Part shown: positions 55,692-64,000 of the stretch, piece after piece | Position numbering within the stretch: position 1 is the stretch's first letter | Layout of the letters: the number at the start of each line of letters is the position of its first letter | Assembly: GCA_964396895.1 (NCBI GenBank) | Contig: CAYNGJ010000017.1 | Location: 1 to 64,000 of the forward strand | From: UBA2334 sp964396895 | GTDB lineage: Bacteria > Pseudomonadota > Gammaproteobacteria > Burkholderiales > Burkholderiaceae_C | Length of the DNA stretch: 64,000 nt | Reading direction: 5' to 3' | The notes under the pieces: generated by a model | Databases searched by the model: none | What the model saw: only the letters and a program-made list of their open reading frames with translations | Told to the model about the DNA's origin: nothing | Translations under genes and position numbers: made by a program

Positions 55692-58094
55692 ATGTCTCAA
55701 CTTTTCAGCCCGGATGCACTGGTCGTGCCCTTCGAGCAGCTTCGCATGTCCGATGTGGAGGCTGTCGGCGGCAAAAACGCCAGCCTGGGGGAAATGATTT
55801 CCCAACTGCCCTCGGGCGTTCGGGTGCCCACCGGCTTTGCCACCACGGCACACGCCTTTCGCGCGTTTTTGGCCTTTGACGGATTGACGGATCGCATCAA
55901 CGCCAAGCTCGACGCCCTCGACACTGAAGACGTTCGGGCCCTGGCCCAAGTGGGTGCTGAAATCCGCGCCATGGTCGAGGCCCAGCCTTTCCCCGCTGAC
56001 CTGGAAAAAGCCATCCGCGACGAATTCGCCACCCTGAGCGCGGGCAACCCTGCGGCCAGCTTTGCCGTGCGTTCGTCGGCCACCGCAGAAGACCTGCCCG
56101 ATGCCTCCTTTGCGGGTCAGCAGGAAACGTTTTTGAACGTGGTGGGCATTGAAGAAGTGCTGCACAAAATGAAAGAGGTGTTTGCCAGCCTCTACAACGA
56201 CCGCGCCATCAGCTACCGCGTGCACAAGGGTTTTGCCCACGCCGACGTGGCATTGAGTGCCGGTGTGCAGCGCATGGTGCGCTCTGACCTGGGCGCAGCG
56301 GGTGTCATGTTCACCATCGACACAGAAAGCGGTTTTGAAGACGTGGTGTTTATCACCAGCAGCTACGGCCTGGGAGAGACCGTGGTGCAAGGTGCCGTCA
56401 ACCCCGACGAGTTTTATGTGCACAAGCCCATGCTCAAGGCGGGCAAGCGCGCCGTCATTCGGCGCAACCTGGGCTCCAAGCTCATCCAGATGGCCTTCAC
56501 CACACCTGAAGAAAAGGCCGCTGACGGTGCCTTCAAAGGCAAGCTGGTCAAGACCGTGGATGTGCCTGTGGAGCAGCGCAACCGCTTCAGCCTGACCGAC
56601 GCCGATGTGGAGCAACTGGGCCACTACGCGCTGGTCATTGAGCAGCACTACGGTCGTCCCATGGACATTGAGTGGGGCAAAGACGGCACCGACGGCCAGC
56701 TCTACATCCTGCAAGCCCGCCCCGAGACCGTCAAAAGCCAGGCCGCTGGCAAAGTGGAGCACCGCTACAAACTCAAGGGCAAGAGCGCGGTGCTGGCCCA
56801 CGGCCGTGCCATTGGCCAGAAGATTGGCACGGGCCCCGTGCGCCTGGTGCACCACATCTCTGAAATGGACAAAGTCCAGCCCGGAGACGTGCTGGTCACC
56901 GACATGACCGATCCCAACTGGGAGCCCGTGATGAAGCGCGCCAGCGCCATCGTCACCAACCGGGGCGGGCGAACCTGCCACGCCGCCATCATTGCCCGCG
57001 AGTTGGGCATTCCCGCCGTGGTGGGCTGCGGCGATGCCACCGACAGCCTGCAAGACGGCATGCTGGTGACCGTCAGCTGTGCCGAGGGCGACACAGGCCA
57101 CATCTACGACGGCCTGCTGGAAACCGAGGTGACCGAGGTCAAGCGCGGCCACATGGCCGACGCGGGCGTCAAGATCATGATGAACGTGGGCAACCCGCAA
57201 CTGGCGTTTGACTTCTGCCAGATTCCCAACGGCGGTGTGGGCCTGGCGCGGCTGGAGTTCATCATCAACAACAACATTGGTGTGCACCCCAAGGCCATTC
57301 TGGAGTACCCCAACATCGACGCCGACCTGAAGAAGGCCGTCGAGTCGGTGGCCCGTGGCCATGCGTCGCCCCGTGCGTTTTACGTGGACAAGGTGGCCGA
57401 AGGCGTGGCCACCATCGCCGCCGCGTTCTGGCCCAAGCCCGTCATCGTGCGCTTGTCAGACTTCAAGAGCAACGAGTACCGCAAGCTCATGGGCGGCAGC
57501 CGCTACGAGCCCGATGAAGAAAACCCCATGCTGGGTTTCCGTGGCGCAGCGCGCTACATCAGCGAAGACTTTGCCGAGGCCTTTGCCATGGAGTGCGAGG
57601 CCATCACCCGTGTGCGCAACGACATGGGCTTGACCAACGTGCAGGTGATGGTGCCCTTTGTCCGCACGCTGGCCCAGGCCAAGCGCGTGACCGACATGCT
57701 GGCCGCCAAGGGCCTGGCCCGCGGCCAGAACGACCTCAAGGTCATCATGATGTGCGAGATCCCCAGCAACGCCATCCTGGCCACGCAGTACCTCGAATAC
57801 TTTGACGGCTTCAGCATCGGCTCCAACGACCTGACCCAGCTCACCCTGGGCTTGGACCGCGACTCCGGACTGGAGCTGCTGGCCCACGACTTCGACGAGC
57901 GCGACCCCGCCGTGACAGCCCTCATCAGCATGGCCATCAAGGCTTGCCTGGCACAAGGCAAGTACGTGGGCATTTGCGGCCAGGGCCCCAGCGACCACCC
58001 CGACTTTGCCCAGTGGCTCAAGGCCGAGGGCATCAGCTCCATTTCCCTCAACCCCGATTCGGTGGTGGACACCTGGCAGTTGCTGTCGGAATGA
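55692..58094 (+). CDS. ppsA: Phosphoenolpyruvate synthase
   Basis: PpsA makes PEP from pyruvate with ATP, giving AMP and phosphate, and supports growth on pyruvate, lactate or acetate-derived carbon. The 800-aa protein has the N-terminal nucleotide-binding domain (VRSSATAEDLPDASFAGQQETFLNV), the phospho-His domain with GGRTCHAAIIARELGIPAVVGC (His about 430), and the C-terminal PEP-binding TIM barrel ending in NDLTQLTLGLDRDSG and GICGQGPSDHPDFAQWL (Cys about 762). It is divergent from ppsR; a possible TACAAT -10 lies in the gap at 55517-55522. Confidence 0.97.
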   Translation: MSQLFSPDALVVPFEQLRMSDVEAVGGKNASLGEMISQLPSGVRVPTGFATTAHAFRAFLAFDGLTDRINAKLDALDTEDVRALAQVGAEIRAMVEAQPFPADLEKAIRDEFATLSAGNPAASFAVRSSATAEDLPDASFAGQQETFLNVVGIEEVLHKMKEVFASLYNDRAISYRVHKGFAHADVALSAGVQRMVRSDLGAAGVMFTIDTESGFEDVVFITSSYGLGETVVQGAVNPDEFYVHKPMLKAGKRAVIRRNLGSKLIQMAFTTPEEKAADGAFKGKLVKTVDVPVEQRNRFSLTDADVEQLGHYALVIEQHYGRPMDIEWGKDGTDGQLYILQARPETVKSQAAGKVEHRYKLKGKSAVLAHGRAIGQKIGTGPVRLVHHISEMDKVQPGDVLVTDMTDPNWEPVMKRASAIVTNRGGRTCHAAIIARELGIPAVVGCGDATDSLQDGMLVTVSCAEGDTGHIYDGLLETEVTEVKRGHMADAGVKIMMNVGNPQLAFDFCQIPNGGVGLARLEFIINNNIGVHPKAILEYPNIDADLKKAVESVARGHASPRAFYVDKVAEGVATIAAAFWPKPVIVRLSDFKSNEYRKLMGGSRYEPDEENPMLGFRGAARYISEDFAEAFAMECEAITRVRNDMGLTNVQVMVPFVRTLAQAKRVTDMLAAKGLARGQNDLKVIMMCEIPSNAILATQYLEYFDGFSIGSNDLTQLTLGLDRDSGLELLAHDFDERDPAVTALISMAIKACLAQGKYVGICGQGPSDHPDFAQWLKAEGISSISLNPDSVVDTWQLLSE

Positions 58095-58155
58095 GCGGCA
58101 CACCGGTCCGTGGGCAGCGCTGGCTGCCCACGGACATGCCGCCAGCTCGCTCATG

Positions 58156-58181
58156 AAAAAAAGCGCCCGAGGGCGCTTTTT
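58156..58181 (+). terminator. Bidirectional terminator after ppsA
   Basis: AAAAAGCGCCC (58158-58168) pairs with GGGCGCTTTTT (58171-58181) around a GA loop; A and T runs flank it on both sides. It lies between ppsA and the convergent DUF1499 gene. Confidence 0.92.
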
Positions 58182-58202
58182 GTGTGTGCGTGTGGAGGCG
58201 CC

Positions 58203-58727
58203 TCAGGGTCGCCCAGCCAGGAACTGCTGCCTGAGCAAGGCCATGCGGGCCCGGTTGACGCCAAAGTCTTTGCGGCCCAAACGGCTGCTGCTGCGCAGGT
58301 GGATGACACCGGCCGGCTCGTCCAGCAGCAGCTCCACGTCGTCCACAAACTTCAGCCAACGGGTTTCGGCCTCGGCCCGCAGGTACTGGGGTTGTTGCTG
58401 CACCACGGTCACGCCGGGGGTGTTCTGCAGCAGCTGGGCCAGACGCGCCAGCGCCGCCGCACCGGTTTCGCTGGTTGGGAGCGCAATCGGTTCCATGGCG
58501 GCGTACTCGGCTTGCGGGTGGCCCGGATACAGGTTGGCCTGGCTGCTGACGCTGTTGGGGGTGGGCGAGGGCGGGGCCAGGCGCCCCGCCGTCAGACCCA
58601 GTGGCACGGGGGGCTGGCCGCGCAAAAAGCCCCACTGGCCAACCAATAAAACAATAGCTGGAAACACAATGAATATAAGCGCTATAAGCCAAAAAAGCAT
58701 CAATTTCTTTCGGGGAGGCGTGCTCAT
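58203..58727 (-). CDS. DUF1499 family protein with N-terminal membrane anchor
   Basis: The 174-aa protein ends in a DUF1499 domain: YLRAEAETRWLKFVDDVELLLDEPAGVIHLRSSSRLGRKDFGVNRARMALLRQQF is the family signature. The N-terminus has one membrane helix (LMLFWLIALIFIVFPAIVLLVGQ). This helix is encoded by a dispersed repeat copy (58646-58699), which is unusual. Function of DUF1499 is unknown. Its start overlaps the stop of the YjgR-like gene by 4 nt, so the two are coupled. Confidence 0.87.
   Translation of the reverse strand: MSTPPRKKLMLFWLIALIFIVFPAIVLLVGQWGFLRGQPPVPLGLTAGRLAPPSPTPNSVSSQANLYPGHPQAEYAAMEPIALPTSETGAAALARLAQLLQNTPGVTVVQQQPQYLRAEAETRWLKFVDDVELLLDEPAGVIHLRSSSRLGRKDFGVNRARMALLRQQFLAGRP
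58646..58699 (+). repeat. Dispersed A+T-rich repeat, copy 10 (inside DUF1499 gene)
   Basis: CAATAGCTGGAAACACAATG, then AATATAAGCGCTATAAGCC and an A-rich tail. The minus-strand reading frame translates this into a membrane helix of the DUF1499 protein. Confidence 0.65.
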
Positions 58728-60250
58728 CGGCGACGACCGCCCAGCAAACTGCCCAGCACACCCCGGATGAGCTCACGCCCGACCGAGGTGCCAATGGTGC
58801 GCACGGCCGACTTCACCATGGTCTGCGCCAATCCGTCGCGCTGCGCGCCACGCGGGCCGGTGCTGCCAAACAGCAAATCGCTCATGCCCGACATCAGGCC
58901 GCCGTTGTCCGCCGGTGCAGCGGTGGCCGGGCCTGGCGCGCCGCCCGCCGTGCCAGCACTGGGTGAGGTGGCGTTGGGGGCATGGCCTTTCAGCAGTTCG
59001 TAGGCCGACTCGCGGTCCACCGTCTGCTCGTACACGCCCGCCACCAGGCTGTTGGCCAGCAGGGCTTTGCGTTGCGCGGGGGTGATGGGGCCGAGCTGCC
59101 CGGCAGGGGGCATCACAAACACCCGCTCGGTCACGCTGGGGCGGCCTTTGGCGTCCAGAAAACTCACCAGCGCTTCGCCCACGGCCAGCTCGGTGATGGC
59201 CGCCTCAATGTCCAGCCCCTCTTTCGGACGCATGGTCTGGGCCGTTGCCTTGACCGCCTTTTGGTCGCGTGGGGTGAAGGCGCGCAGCGCGTGCTGCACG
59301 CGGTTGCCCAGCTGGCCCAGCACGCTGTCGGGGATGTCCAGCGGGTTTTGCGTGACGAAGTACACGCCCACACCTTTGGAACGCACCAGCCGCACCACCA
59401 GCTCAATGCGTTCCACCAGCGCCTTGGGGGCGTCGGCAAACAGCAGGTGGGCCTCGTCAAAGAAGAACACCAGCTTGGGCTTTTCCAGGTCGCCCACCTC
59501 GGGCAGCATTTCAAACAGCTCGCTCAGCATCCACAGCAAAAAGGTGGAATACAGCTTGGGCGAGTTCATCAGCTTGTCGGCCGCCAGGATGTTGACCATG
59601 CCTTTGCCGTCCACGGTTTGCATGAAGTCGGCAATGTTGAGCATGGGCTCGCCAAAAAACACGTCGCCGCCTTGCTCGTCCACCTGCAACAGGGCGCGCT
59701 GGATGGCGCCCACGCTGGCCGAACTGATGTTGCCGTACTCGGTGGTGAACTGTTTGGCGTTTTCGCCCACGTGCTGGCACATGGCGCGCAGGTCTTTCAT
59801 GTCCAGCAGCAGCATGCCCTGGTCGTCGGCCACCTTGAACACCAGTTGCAGTACGCCGGCCTGGGTCTCGTTCAGGTTGAGCATGCGGCTCAGCAGCAGG
59901 GGGCCCAGGTCGCTCACGGTGGCGCGCACCGGGTGGCCTTGTTCGCCAAACACGTCCCACAGCGTGGTGGGAAAGGCCAGCGGGGCGGGCGCTTCAATGC
60001 CGCGGTCGGCCAGCACCTTGGCCATTTTGTCGCCCACTTGGCCGGGTTGGGACACGCCGGTCAGGTCGCCCTTGATGTCGGCCATGAACACCGGCACGCC
60101 GATGCGCGAGAACTGCTCGGCCAGTGTTTGCAGCGTCACCGTTTTGCCGGTGCCGGTGGCCCCGGTGATCAGACCATGGCGGTTGGCTTTGTCGGGGAAC
60201 AGCACACATTCGGTGGTGTCACGGCGGGCAATCAGCAGCGGTTCAATCAT
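58724..60250 (-). CDS. HerA/YjgR-family P-loop ATPase (DUF853)
   Basis: The 508-aa protein is a DUF853 (YjgR) ATPase of the HerA/FtsK superfamily. Walker A is GATGTGKT at about residues 30-37 (NRHGLITGATGTGKTVTLQTLAEQ), Walker B KLVFFFDEAHLLF at about 265, followed by an Arg-finger region (VYFVTQNPLDIPDSVLGQLGNRVQHALRAF). The C-terminus has a Pro/Ala/Gly-rich linker and a small domain ending GRELIRGVLGSLLGGRRR. E. coli YjgR has no known function. The start at 60250 (MIEPLLIARRD) fits family length. It is divergent from yebC. Confidence 0.92.
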   Translation of the reverse strand: MIEPLLIARRDTTECVLFPDKANRHGLITGATGTGKTVTLQTLAEQFSRIGVPVFMADIKGDLTGVSQPGQVGDKMAKVLADRGIEAPAPLAFPTTLWDVFGEQGHPVRATVSDLGPLLLSRMLNLNETQAGVLQLVFKVADDQGMLLLDMKDLRAMCQHVGENAKQFTTEYGNISSASVGAIQRALLQVDEQGGDVFFGEPMLNIADFMQTVDGKGMVNILAADKLMNSPKLYSTFLLWMLSELFEMLPEVGDLEKPKLVFFFDEAHLLFADAPKALVERIELVVRLVRSKGVGVYFVTQNPLDIPDSVLGQLGNRVQHALRAFTPRDQKAVKATAQTMRPKEGLDIEAAITELAVGEALVSFLDAKGRPSVTERVFVMPPAGQLGPITPAQRKALLANSLVAGVYEQTVDRESAYELLKGHAPNATSPSAGTAGGAPGPATAAPADNGGLMSGMSDLLFGSTGPRGAQRDGLAQTMVKSAVRTIGTSVGRELIRGVLGSLLGGRRR

Positions 60251-60390
60251 GGGGGCCTCGCACTGGCGGGTCAAAAAAGTGTCAAAAGTACAATGTCGGG
60301 CTATTTTCAGCGCCTGAGGGTGCGCCGCCAGACAACTCCTGTACCGGCCGCGCACGCCGCCAGCGTATCTCAAATTCAAGAGGGTTTTTC

Positions 60391-61116
60391 ATGGCAGGTC
60401 ATTCCAAATGGGCCAACATCCAGCACCGCAAGGGTCGCCAGGATGAAAAGCGCGGCAAGTTGTGGACGCGCGTCATTCGCGAAATCACCGTGGCCGCCCG
60501 CTCGGGTGGCGGCGACCTCAGCGCCAACCCCCGCCTGCGCCTGGCCATCGACAAAGCCAAGGCCGTCAACCTGCCCGCCGACCGCATCAAGTACAACATC
60601 GACAAGGCCACCGGCAACCAGGAAGGCGTGAACTACGAAGAGATCCGCTACGAAGGTTACGGCATTGGCGGCGCGGCGGTGATTGTGGACACCATGACCG
60701 ACAACCGTGTGCGCACCGTGGCCGAGGTTCGCCACGTGTTCTCCAAATTCGGCGGCAACATGGGCACGGAAGGCTCGGTCGCGTTTCAGTTCAAACACTG
60801 CGGCCAACTCGTGTTCGCCCCCGGCACCAACGAGGACAAGCTCATGGAAGTGGCCTTGGAGGCCGGGGCCGAAGACGTCATCACCGACGACGACGGTGCC
60901 ATCGAGGTGCTGACCTCCCCCGCCGATTTCGAGGCCGTGAAAAACGCCCTGGAAGCCGCAGGCCTGGTGCCCGAGATGGCCGAAGTGACCATGCGCGCCG
61001 ACAACACCATCGAGCTCACCGGTGACGACGCCGTCCGCATGCAAAAGCTGCTGGACGCCATGGAAGACCTGGACGACGTGCAAAACGTTTTCCACAACAC
61101 GGCCATTTCAGAATGA
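60391..61116 (+). CDS. yebC: YebC/PmpR-family (TACO1) protein
   Basis: YebC-family proteins act as transcription regulators or, as shown more recently for some members, help ribosomes through hard-to-translate stretches. The 241-aa protein is full-length: MAGHSKWANIQHRKGRQDEKRGKLWTRVIREITVAARSGGGD at the start, VDTMTDNRVRTVAEVRHVFSKFGGNMGTEGSVAFQF in the middle. Its stop overlaps purD by 4 nt. Upstream lies TACAAT on the plus strand (about 60288), a possible -10 box with a roughly 90-nt leader. Confidence 0.95.
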   Translation: MAGHSKWANIQHRKGRQDEKRGKLWTRVIREITVAARSGGGDLSANPRLRLAIDKAKAVNLPADRIKYNIDKATGNQEGVNYEEIRYEGYGIGGAAVIVDTMTDNRVRTVAEVRHVFSKFGGNMGTEGSVAFQFKHCGQLVFAPGTNEDKLMEVALEAGAEDVITDDDGAIEVLTSPADFEAVKNALEAAGLVPEMAEVTMRADNTIELTGDDAVRMQKLLDAMEDLDDVQNVFHNTAISE

Positions 61117-62444
61117 GCACCGCCAGCAACATCCCCAACGTGCCCAGCAACCTGAAGGTACTGGTGGTGGGCGGCGGTGGCCGCGAACACGCGCTGGCCT
61201 GGAAGCTGCGCCAAAGCCCCTCGGTCGCCCAGGTGTGGGTGGCCCCCGGCAACGGTGGCACCGAGCGCGACGCCCAACTCACCAACCTCCCCGTCACCGA
61301 CGTGGTGGCCCTGCGCGAGTGGGCTCAGGCCCACGCCGTGGACCTGACGGTGGTGGGCCCCGAGGCCCCGCTGGCCGCTGGCCTGGTGGACGAGTTCCGC
61401 GCCCACGGACTGGCCGTGTTCGGCCCCACCCAGGCTGCCGCGCAACTGGAAAGCTCCAAGGCCTTTTCCAAGGCCTTCATGCAGCGCCACGGCATTCCCA
61501 CGGCGGCTTACGACACCTTCACCGACGCGGCAGCGGCCCACGCCTACATTGAGCGCATGGGCGCGCCCATCGTGGTCAAGGCCGATGGCCTGGCCGCTGG
61601 CAAGGGCGTGGTGGTGGCCATGACGCTGGCCGAGGCCCACGAGGCCGTGGACTTCATGCTCCCCACCGAAGCCAGTGGCAACAAGTTCGGCGTGCAACAC
61701 AACGCCGGTGGTGCCCGTGTGGTCATCGAAGAGTTTTTGCAAGGCGAAGAGGCCAGCTTCATCGTGGTCTGCGACGGCCACACCGTGCTGCCCCTGGCCA
61801 CCTCGCAAGACCACAAGCGCCTGCTCGACGCCGACCAGGGCCCCAACACCGGCGGCATGGGCGCGTACTCACCCGCGCCCGTGGTCACCCCGGCGGTGCA
61901 CGACAAGGCCATGCGCGAAGTCATCCTGCCCACCATCGCGGGCATGGCGGCAGACGGCATTCCCTACACCGGCTTCTTGTACGCGGGCCTGATGGTCACC
62001 CCAGCGGGCGACATCAAAACCCTGGAGTTCAACTGCCGCATGGGCGACCCCGAGACCCAGCCCATCCTCATGCGCCTGCAGTCCGACCTGGCCGCCGTAC
62101 TGCTGGCCGCTGCCCAGCAACAGCTCGCTGGCACCGAGCTGCAATGGGACAGCCGCTGCGCGCTGGGCGTGGTGCTGGCCGCCCACGGCTACCCGCTGTC
62201 ACCCCGCAAGGGCGACGCCATCACCGCTTTGCCCGCCGACAGCGCCGATGCCGTGGTCTTCCACGCCGGCACCCAGGTGGTGGACGGCCAGTTGCAAACC
62301 ACCGGTGGGCGCGTGCTGTGCGCCACCGCGCTGGGGGCCGATGTGCGCCAGGCCCAGGCCAACGCCTACGCCCTGGTGGCCGGGGTGAACTTTGCCGGCA
62401 TGCAGTTTCGCAAAGATATTGGCTATCTGGCGATTGATAGATAA
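61113..62444 (+). CDS. purD: Phosphoribosylamine--glycine ligase
   Basis: PurD makes glycinamide ribonucleotide from phosphoribosylamine, glycine and ATP in purine synthesis. The 443-aa protein has the N-terminal LKVLVVGGGGREHALAWKLRQSP, the ATP-grasp core RMGAPIVVKADGLAAGKGVVVAMTLAEAHEAVD, QDHKRLLDADQGPNTGGMGAYSPAP and the metal-binding LEFNCRMGDPETQ. The start ATG overlaps the yebC stop (ATGA). Confidence 0.97.
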   Translation: MSTASNIPNVPSNLKVLVVGGGGREHALAWKLRQSPSVAQVWVAPGNGGTERDAQLTNLPVTDVVALREWAQAHAVDLTVVGPEAPLAAGLVDEFRAHGLAVFGPTQAAAQLESSKAFSKAFMQRHGIPTAAYDTFTDAAAAHAYIERMGAPIVVKADGLAAGKGVVVAMTLAEAHEAVDFMLPTEASGNKFGVQHNAGGARVVIEEFLQGEEASFIVVCDGHTVLPLATSQDHKRLLDADQGPNTGGMGAYSPAPVVTPAVHDKAMREVILPTIAGMAADGIPYTGFLYAGLMVTPAGDIKTLEFNCRMGDPETQPILMRLQSDLAAVLLAAAQQQLAGTELQWDSRCALGVVLAAHGYPLSPRKGDAITALPADSADAVVFHAGTQVVDGQLQTTGGRVLCATALGADVRQAQANAYALVAGVNFAGMQFRKDIGYLAIDR

Positions 62445-62465
62445 GCATTGTTTGCTCACCTTTTT

Positions 62466-63425
62466 ATGAAACCAACCGGCATGCGCCTGAACGAGCCCGA
62501 ACAACTCTACTACCCCCAGACCCCGGCGGTGCGGGCCTACCTGACGGACCTGCAAAACCGCATCACCACCGCCATTGCCGAGGTGGACGGCGGACGCTTC
62601 TTGGAGGACGGTTGGAGCAAACCCTCGGGTGAAGTCCTGCAAGGCAACGGCATCACCCGCATCCTGGAGGGTGGTGCCGTGTTTGAGCGGGCAGGGTGCG
62701 GTTTTTCCCACGTCACCGGGCCGCGTTTGCCGCCATCGGCCACGCAACACCGCCCTGAGCTGGCGGGCGCACCTTTTGAGGCCATGGGCGTGTCGCTGGT
62801 GTTTCATCCGCGCAACCCCTACGTGCCCACCGTGCACATGAACGTGCGCATGATCGCCGCCGCCCCCGTGGGTGGGGGTGACGTGGTGTGCTGGTTTGGC
62901 GGCGGCATGGACCTCACGCCCTACTATGGCTTCGAGGAAGACGCGCGCCACTTCCACACCGTGTGCCAGCAAGCGCTCAGCCCCTTTGGCGACGACAAAT
63001 ACCCCCGTTTCAAAACTTGGTGCGACGATTACTTCTTTTTGAAGCACCGCAACGAGCAGCGCGGGGTGGGCGGTGTGTTTTTTGACGATTTTTCCGAGCT
63101 GGGCTTCGACGGCAGCTTTGCCATGATGCGCGCCACCGGCGACGCATTTCTGAACGCCTACCTGCCCATCGTGGCCCGCCGCCAGGCCATGCCCCACGGT
63201 GAGCGCGAGCGCCAGTTCCAGCTCTACCGCCGTGGCCGTTACGTTGAGTTCAACCTGGTGTGGGACCGGGGAACACACTTCGGTTTGCAGTCGGGTGGCC
63301 GCAGCGAATCCATTTTGTTGTCCATGCCGCCGTTGGTCAGCTGGGCCTATGCCCAAAAACCCGAGGCAGGTACTCCCGAGCACCGCCTGTACACCGACTT
63401 CCTGGTGCGCCGCGAGTGGGTGTGA
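62466..63425 (+). CDS. hemF: Oxygen-dependent coproporphyrinogen III oxidase
   Basis: HemF oxidatively decarboxylates coproporphyrinogen III, a late step in heme synthesis. The 319-aa protein has conserved blocks YVPTVHMNVRMIAAAP, FGGGMDLTPYYGFEEDARHFH, FKTWCDDYFFLKHRNEQRGVGGVFFDDFSE and RGRYVEFNLVWDRGTHFGLQSGGRSESILLSMPPLVSW. ATG 62466 is chosen over TTG 62448. It lies 21 bp after purD and its stop overlaps the nadD start, so purD, hemF and nadD are probably one unit. It supplies heme independently of the uptake genes of the iron island. Confidence 0.96.
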   Translation: MKPTGMRLNEPEQLYYPQTPAVRAYLTDLQNRITTAIAEVDGGRFLEDGWSKPSGEVLQGNGITRILEGGAVFERAGCGFSHVTGPRLPPSATQHRPELAGAPFEAMGVSLVFHPRNPYVPTVHMNVRMIAAAPVGGGDVVCWFGGGMDLTPYYGFEEDARHFHTVCQQALSPFGDDKYPRFKTWCDDYFFLKHRNEQRGVGGVFFDDFSELGFDGSFAMMRATGDAFLNAYLPIVARRQAMPHGERERQFQLYRRGRYVEFNLVWDRGTHFGLQSGGRSESILLSMPPLVSWAYAQKPEAGTPEHRLYTDFLVRREWV

Positions 63426-64000
63426 CGGTGCCTGTGACCCCGGCCCCGCGCATGGGGGTGTACGGCGGCGCATTCGACCCGCCCCACCTGGCCCATGTGG
63501 ACATGGCCAGCGCCTTCATTGCCCAGTGTGCGCTCGACCGCTTGCTGGTGTTGCCCACGGGGCAGGCGTGGCACAAGCCCACCCAGCCCCTCAGCCCCAT
63601 GCGCCACCGGGTGGCCATGGCGCAGTTGGCGTTTGGCGAACTGCCCCACACCACCGTGGACACCCGTGAAACCCAGCGCTCGGGCCCCAGCTTCACCATC
63701 GACACCCTGGTTTCGCTGCAGGCCGAATACCCCGGTGCGCAGTGGTTCCTGTTGATGGGGGCCGACCAGTGGGGGCGCTTCGCCACCTGGCACCGTTGGC
63801 AAGACATTGCCAGCGCAGCTACAATCGTGGTAGCTGACAGGCCAAACCATTCAGGCGACGAGCTGTCAAAAAGCCTTCAAAACACCTCGCCAACCGACAC
63901 CGGCACAGCGCACGCTGTGCCATTGCAGTGGCAACCCCGCCCCCTGAGTTCCACCCAAGTGCGCACCCTCGTTGAGGGTGCCGCCGGGCAAGCCCACAGG
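63422..64000 (+). CDS. nadD: Nicotinate-nucleotide adenylyltransferase (3' end cut by window edge)
   Basis: NadD makes deamido-NAD from nicotinate mononucleotide and ATP. The visible 193 codons include the nucleotidyltransferase motif MGVYGGAFDPPHLAHVDMA and the C-terminal motif LSSTQVRTL (ISSTxIR type). The likely start is GTG 63422, overlapping the hemF stop (GTGA); GTG 63428 or ATG 63452 are possible. A repeat copy at 63829-63880 encodes an insert between IVVADRP and the SSTQVR motif. The frame is open to the window end. Confidence 0.93.
   Translation, partial: MTVPVTPAPRMGVYGGAFDPPHLAHVDMASAFIAQCALDRLLVLPTGQAWHKPTQPLSPMRHRVAMAQLAFGELPHTTVDTRETQRSGPSFTIDTLVSLQAEYPGAQWFLLMGADQWGRFATWHRWQDIASAATIVVADRPNHSGDELSKSLQNTSPTDTGTAHAVPLQWQPRPLSSTQVRTLVEGAAGQAHR
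63829..63880 (+). repeat. Dispersed A+T-rich repeat, copy 11 (inside nadD)
   Basis: GGTAGCTGACAGGCCAAACC, then a spacer and AGCTGTCAAAAAGCC with an A-rich end. A diverged copy lacking a clean AGCGCT core. In frame it adds a segment to NadD between two conserved motifs. Confidence 0.4.

Noticed and set aside
55671..57362. 563-codon open frame opposite ppsA
   Set aside because: PpsA is unambiguous on the plus strand; the antisense frame is His/Val/Gly-rich without motifs.
58982..60631. 549-codon plus-strand open frame opposite the YjgR-like ATPase
   Set aside because: Walker A and B motifs are on the minus-strand protein, and the plus-strand frame runs out of phase into yebC.

Overview
The window is GC-rich bacterial chromosome, densely packed with genes. 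Gene content points to a betaproteobacterium, most likely of the family Comamonadaceae: an EarP/EF-P arginine-rhamnosylation pair, the surE-pcm-nlpD block, a hemP-exbD-exbB-tonB operon, and a family of short A+T-rich dispersed repeats of the kind known from Comamonadaceae genomes. The genus cannot be fixed from the sequence alone. No insertion sequence, prophage or CRISPR array was seen.

Layout. 1-19 kb is mostly housekeeping: efp (cut by the window edge) and earP; uvrC, pgsA, a DMT exporter and a D-malate/tartrate dehydrogenase; the HU gene, tRNA-Val(TAC), ppiD and tRNA-His(GTG); a quinone oxidoreductase; surE-pcm-nlpD followed directly by rlmD, with no rpoS in between; a small lipoprotein; a BAX-inhibitor-1 membrane protein; and a GlcG/HbpS-like protein.

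16.9-40.4 kb is an iron and heme acquisition island. On the minus strand lie bfd-tonB-exbB-exbD-hemP, a siderophore-type TonB receptor with a DUF1513 protein behind it, bacterioferritin, and a SirB2/YbaN-like pair. On the plus strand lie a heme operon (TonB heme receptor, unknown 115-aa protein, hugZ, hmuS, hmuT, hmuU, hmuV, unknown Cys-rich protein), an imelysin / di-heme oxidoreductase / imelysin-like / DUF1513 operon, and a two-gene unit made of an unknown protein and a DUF2325 protein. Five Fur-like inverted repeats sit in front of these units, so the island probably responds to iron as one regulon.

40.5-44 kb carries an S49 membrane peptidase and the peroxide-defence genes ahpC and ahpF with an OxyR-like site. 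44.3-54.5 kb is a carboxylate-uptake and signalling cluster: a DUF4212 plus sodium:solute symporter pair, two small membrane proteins, a symporter-domain histidine kinase (CrbS-like), a receiver-only response regulator, a degenerate sensor kinase fused to a DnaQ-type 3'-5' exonuclease, and a convergent cNMP/CBS/DUF294 nucleotidyltransferase-like protein. This cluster is the best candidate for an incompletely described system. 54.6-64 kb returns to core metabolism: ppsR and ppsA (divergent), a DUF1499 protein, a HerA/YjgR-type ATPase, yebC, purD, hemF and nadD (cut by the window edge).

A recurring structural theme is the roughly 45-60 bp repeat, with about eleven recognisable copies. Several lie inside genes (earP, pcm, rlmD, a TonB receptor, the DUF1499 gene, nadD), where they supply in-frame protein segments, including one whole membrane helix. 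A second theme is -10-like elements 6-7 nt before start codons (uvrC, pgsA, surE, rlmD, the S49 peptidase gene), which suggests leaderless transcripts.
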